Shown: positions 47,877-49,933 of the stretch, piece after piece
Layout: each line of letters begins with the position of its first letter
Position numbering within the stretch: position 1 is the first letter of the stretch
Assembly: GCA_031179215.1 (NCBI GenBank)
Contig: JAPSIA010000006.1
Span: 1-49,933 of the forward strand
DNA length: 49,933 nt
Source: Agrococcus sp.
GTDB lineage: Bacteria > Actinomycetota > Actinomycetes > Actinomycetales > Microbacteriaceae
Direction: 5' to 3'
Translations under genes and position numbers: made by a program
Notes under the pieces: generated by a model
The model's database searches: none
What the model saw: only the letters and a program-made list of their open reading frames with translations
Told to the model about the DNA's origin: nothing

Positions 47877-48662
47877 TCAGTGGGCGAGCCGCCGCAGCAG
47901 CTCGTCGTGGAGGTGGCCGTTCGTCGCGAGCGCCGAGCCGTGCCACGGCCCCTCGTCGCCGTCGACCGACGTGAAGGTGCCGCCCGCCTCCTCGACGACG
48001 GGCACGAGCGCCGCCATGTCGTAGGGCTGCAGGTCGAACTCGGCGACCGCGTCGAGCGCGCCCTCGGCGAGGAGCATGTAGCTCCAGGCGTCGCCGTACG
48101 AGCGCGCGCGCCACACGTCGCGCTGCAGCGCGACGAGCTCGTCGATGCGGCCGGCGCCGTCCCAGCCCTGGATCGAGTTGTACGAGATCGCCGACCGCGA
48201 GAGCTCCTGCACGCTCGAGACGCGCAGCCGCGCCGCATCGTGCGCGCCGGCGGCGCGCTTCCACGCGCCCTGCCCCTGGGCGGCCCACCAGCGCATCCCG
48301 AGCGCGGGCGAGGAGACGACGCCGACGACGGGGCGTCGGTCGACGACGAGCGCGATGAGCGTCGCCCACACGGGCGCGCCGCGCAGGAAGTGCGCCGTGC
48401 CGTCGATCGGGTCGATGATCCACTGCCGCCGGCCCTCGCCCTGCTGGCCGTACTCCTCGCCGGTGATCGCGTCGTCGGGGCGCTCCGCGCCGAGCAGCTC
48501 GCGGATGCGCTGCTCGACCGCGCGATCGGCGTCGGTGACGAACGTCGTGTCGGGCTTCGTGTCGATCGTGAGGTCGCGCGCACCGAAGCGGTCGGCGGAG
48601 ATCGCGTCGGCGGCGTCCGCGAGCCGCAGCGCCAGGGCGAGGTCGTCGTCGTAGCGGGTCAC
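47877..48662 (-). CDS. hisN: Inositol monophosphatase family protein, HisN-like
   Basis: A 261-residue magnesium-dependent phosphatase. Metal site GEEYG (Glu about 69-70) and WIIDPIDGTAHFLRG (Asp-Pro-Ile-Asp-Gly-Thr), then ARSYGDAWSYMLLAEG with the third metal Asp. TKPDTTFVTDADRAVE at the N-terminus and the ARSYGDAW block resemble actinobacterial histidinol-phosphate phosphatase (HisN); myo-inositol monophosphatase is the alternative. TACGCT lies 6 nt before the GTG at 48662. Confidence 0.82.
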   Translation of the reverse strand: MTRYDDDLALALRLADAADAISADRFGARDLTIDTKPDTTFVTDADRAVEQRIRELLGAERPDDAITGEEYGQQGEGRRQWIIDPIDGTAHFLRGAPVWATLIALVVDRRPVVGVVSSPALGMRWWAAQGQGAWKRAAGAHDAARLRVSSVQELSRSAISYNSIQGWDGAGRIDELVALQRDVWRARSYGDAWSYMLLAEGALDAVAEFDLQPYDMAALVPVVEEAGGTFTSVDGDEGPWHGSALATNGHLHDELLRRLAH

Positions 48663-48738
48663 GGCTCCAGCGTACGCGGCGCCTGGCGCCCTCGGCCGCC
48701 GGCGCGACGCCCGCGCCGAGGCCGGGCCGGACCGAGGA

Positions 48739-49779
48739 TCACTCCTCGTGGCGCAGCTCCCTCGCGGCGACGAGCGTGCCGAGCAGCCGCTGCATCGACT
48801 CGACGCGACGCGGCTCGAGCCGGCCCTCGCTCGCGGCGATCGCGAGCTCGCAGTACTCCTCGCCCTCGAGGTGCGTGCAGCCGCGCGGGCAGTCCTCGGC
48901 GACGGCCGAGAGGTCGGGGAAGCCGCGCAGCACGTTCGCCGTCGCGACGTGCCCGAGGCCGAACGAGCGCACGCCCGGCGTGTCGATGATCCAGCCCTCG
49001 CCGAGCCGGAACGACACGGTCGACGACGACGTGTGCCTGCCTCGGCCGGTGACCGCGTTGACGTGGCCGGTCGCGCGGTGGGCGCTCGGCACGAGCGCGT
49101 TGACGAGCGTCGACTTGCCGACGCCCGAGTGCCCGACCGCGACCGTCGTGTGGCCGTCGAGCCGCTGCCGCAGCGCCTCGACGGGCGGGTCGTCGATCGA
49201 GGAGCGCCACACCTCGATGTCGAGGCCCTCGAAGTTGGCCAGGAACGGCGCGGGGTCGGCGACGTCGGTCTTGGTGATGACCATGATCGGCTCGATGCCG
49301 GCGTCGAGCGCGGCCACGAGGTAGCGGTCGACGAGGCGGGGCCGCGGCTCGGGGTCGGCGGCGGCGACGACCATGAGCAGGAGGTCGGCGTTCGCGACGA
49401 TCACGCGCTCGACGACGTCCGTGTCATCCGCCGAGCGGCGCAGCACCGTCGTGCGCGGCTGGATGCGCACGATGCGCGCGAGCGTGCCCTCCTCGCCGCT
49501 CGTGTCGCCCACGACGTCGACCCGGTCGCCCGCCACGATCGCCTGCTTCCGCAGCTCGCGCGCTCGCGCGGCCGAGACGACCGCCTCGTCGGGCTCACCG
49601 GCGCGCACGACGAGCGTGTAGCGGCCGCGGTCGACGGCGGTGACGATGCCGGTGACGGCGTCGTCGTGCTCGGGGCGGTGCTTCGAGCGCGGCCGGTTCG
49701 CCTTCGGGTTCGGGCGCTCGCGCACGCTCGACTCGTCGTACTGCTCGTACGGATCCTCGTAGTCGCCCAGCCAGCTCAT
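48739..49779 (-). CDS. rsgA: Ribosome small-subunit-dependent GTPase RsgA
   Basis: A 346-residue circularly permuted GTPase for 30S maturation. OB domain ([17 protein letters not shown]), then G4 ITKTD, G1 [15 protein letters not shown]2/switch region [12 protein letters not shown]3 [10 protein letters not shown], and a C-terminal zinc site [14 protein letters not shown]. About 40 basic N-terminal residues. The ATG overlaps the aroA stop (ATGA), so the two genes are co-transcribed. Confidence 0.94.
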   Translation of the reverse strand: MSWLGDYEDPYEQYDESSVRERPNPKANRPRSKHRPEHDDAVTGIVTAVDRGRYTLVVRAGEPDEAVVSAARARELRKQAIVAGDRVDVVGDTSGEEGTLARIVRIQPRTTVLRRSADDTDVVERVIVANADLLLMVVAAADPEPRPRLVDRYLVAALDAGIEPIMVITKTDVADPAPFLANFEGLDIEVWRSSIDDPPVEALRQRLDGHTTVAVGHSGVGKSTLVNALVPSAHRATGHVNAVTGRGRHTSSSTVSFRLGEGWIIDTPGVRSFGLGHVATANVLRGFPDLSAVAEDCPRGCTHLEGEEYCELAIAASEGRLEPRRVESMQRLLGTLVAARELRHEE

Positions 49780-49933
49780 CGCGCTCGGTCCAGTCCCGTC
49801 GCATCAGGCCGCAGCGAGCGGCCCTCGAGCATCGCGGCCCAGAGCTCCGGGAACTCCGGGATCGTCTTCGCGGTCGCCCCGATGTCGTCGACCTCGACGC
49901 CCGGCACGCGCAGGCCCACGACGGCGCCGGCGG
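49776..49933 (-). CDS. aroA: 3-phosphoshikimate 1-carboxyvinyltransferase, C-terminal end
   Basis: Only the last 51 full codons are present; the gene continues past the right edge. They read [20 protein letters not shown] and then [15 protein letters not shown], the conserved C-terminal block of EPSP synthase (shikimate pathway). The stop overlaps the rsgA start; the aroA-rsgA-hisN order is common in Actinobacteria. Confidence 0.85.
   Translation of the reverse strand, partial: AGAVVGLRVPGVEVDDIGATAKTIPEFPELWAAMLEGRSLRPDATGLDRAR

Overview
The window is a high-GC actinobacterial chromosome segment. Dense GC3-rich genes, frequent GTG starts, stop/start overlaps (ATGA, GTGA, TGATG), a DUF3039 protein, an ssrA tag ending ALAA and a two-part Tad pilus locus all fit Microbacteriaceae (possibly near Agrococcus). 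The family is an inference from gene content and style, not from a marker-gene comparison.

Layout. 1-8.2 kb: the end of an unknown gene, a DUF3039 protein, pncB, a GNAT acetyltransferase, a four-gene osmoprotectant (ProU/OpuC-type) ABC transporter on the minus strand, and murI-rph-rdgB. 8.2-11.5 kb: a manganese-type ABC transporter and its DtxR/MntR-family regulator in one operon; a perfect 20-bp palindrome lies across the start codon of the first gene. 11.6-17.4 kb: DedA protein, tRNA-Leu(UAG), short-chain dehydrogenase, 3-hydroxyacyl-CoA dehydrogenase, a repeat-filled 0.5-kb gap, flavodoxin-like reductase, a terpene-cyclase-like repeat protein and an alpha/beta hydrolase.

17.5-33.2 kb is a Tad pilus locus (tadA, tadB, tadC, pilin-like, TadE/TadG-like genes) cut in two by an 11.2-kb integrative element. 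The element sits inside tadC. The last 29 codons of tadC lie at 31587-31676, in frame with the break, next to a large serine recombinase. The element holds a compact minus-strand operon (two small proteins, a RecA-like ATPase with about ten GCTGTCCC repeats written into its 3' coding part, a small zinc-type protein, a scaffold-like/DUF2190 capsid-decoration gene, further small phage-type genes and a TerS-like gene) but no large terminase, portal, major capsid or tail gene. It looks like a phage satellite or replicating integrative element. It also carries a three-gene cluster that I read as toxin, HigA-like antitoxin and SecB-like chaperone (a TAC system), plus a HIRAN-domain protein and several unknown genes.

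33.2-49.9 kb: a large secreted metallophosphoesterase with PKD domains, an MFS transporter, prfB, an HpaB-type monooxygenase, ftsE-ftsX-smpB, pfkA, a striking head-to-head array of 20-bp repeats, ssrA (tmRNA), an aldehyde dehydrogenase, a rhodanese, a PhnB-like protein, a lipoprotein, an inositol-phosphatase-family protein (HisN-like), rsgA and the end of aroA. smpB and ssrA lie 1.6 kb apart, so both partners of trans-translation are in one region.

Many genes have a TANNNT hexamer 6-9 nt before the start codon and no Shine-Dalgarno sequence, which suggests widespread leaderless transcripts. All functions come from reading translated sequence and motifs; no database search was run.
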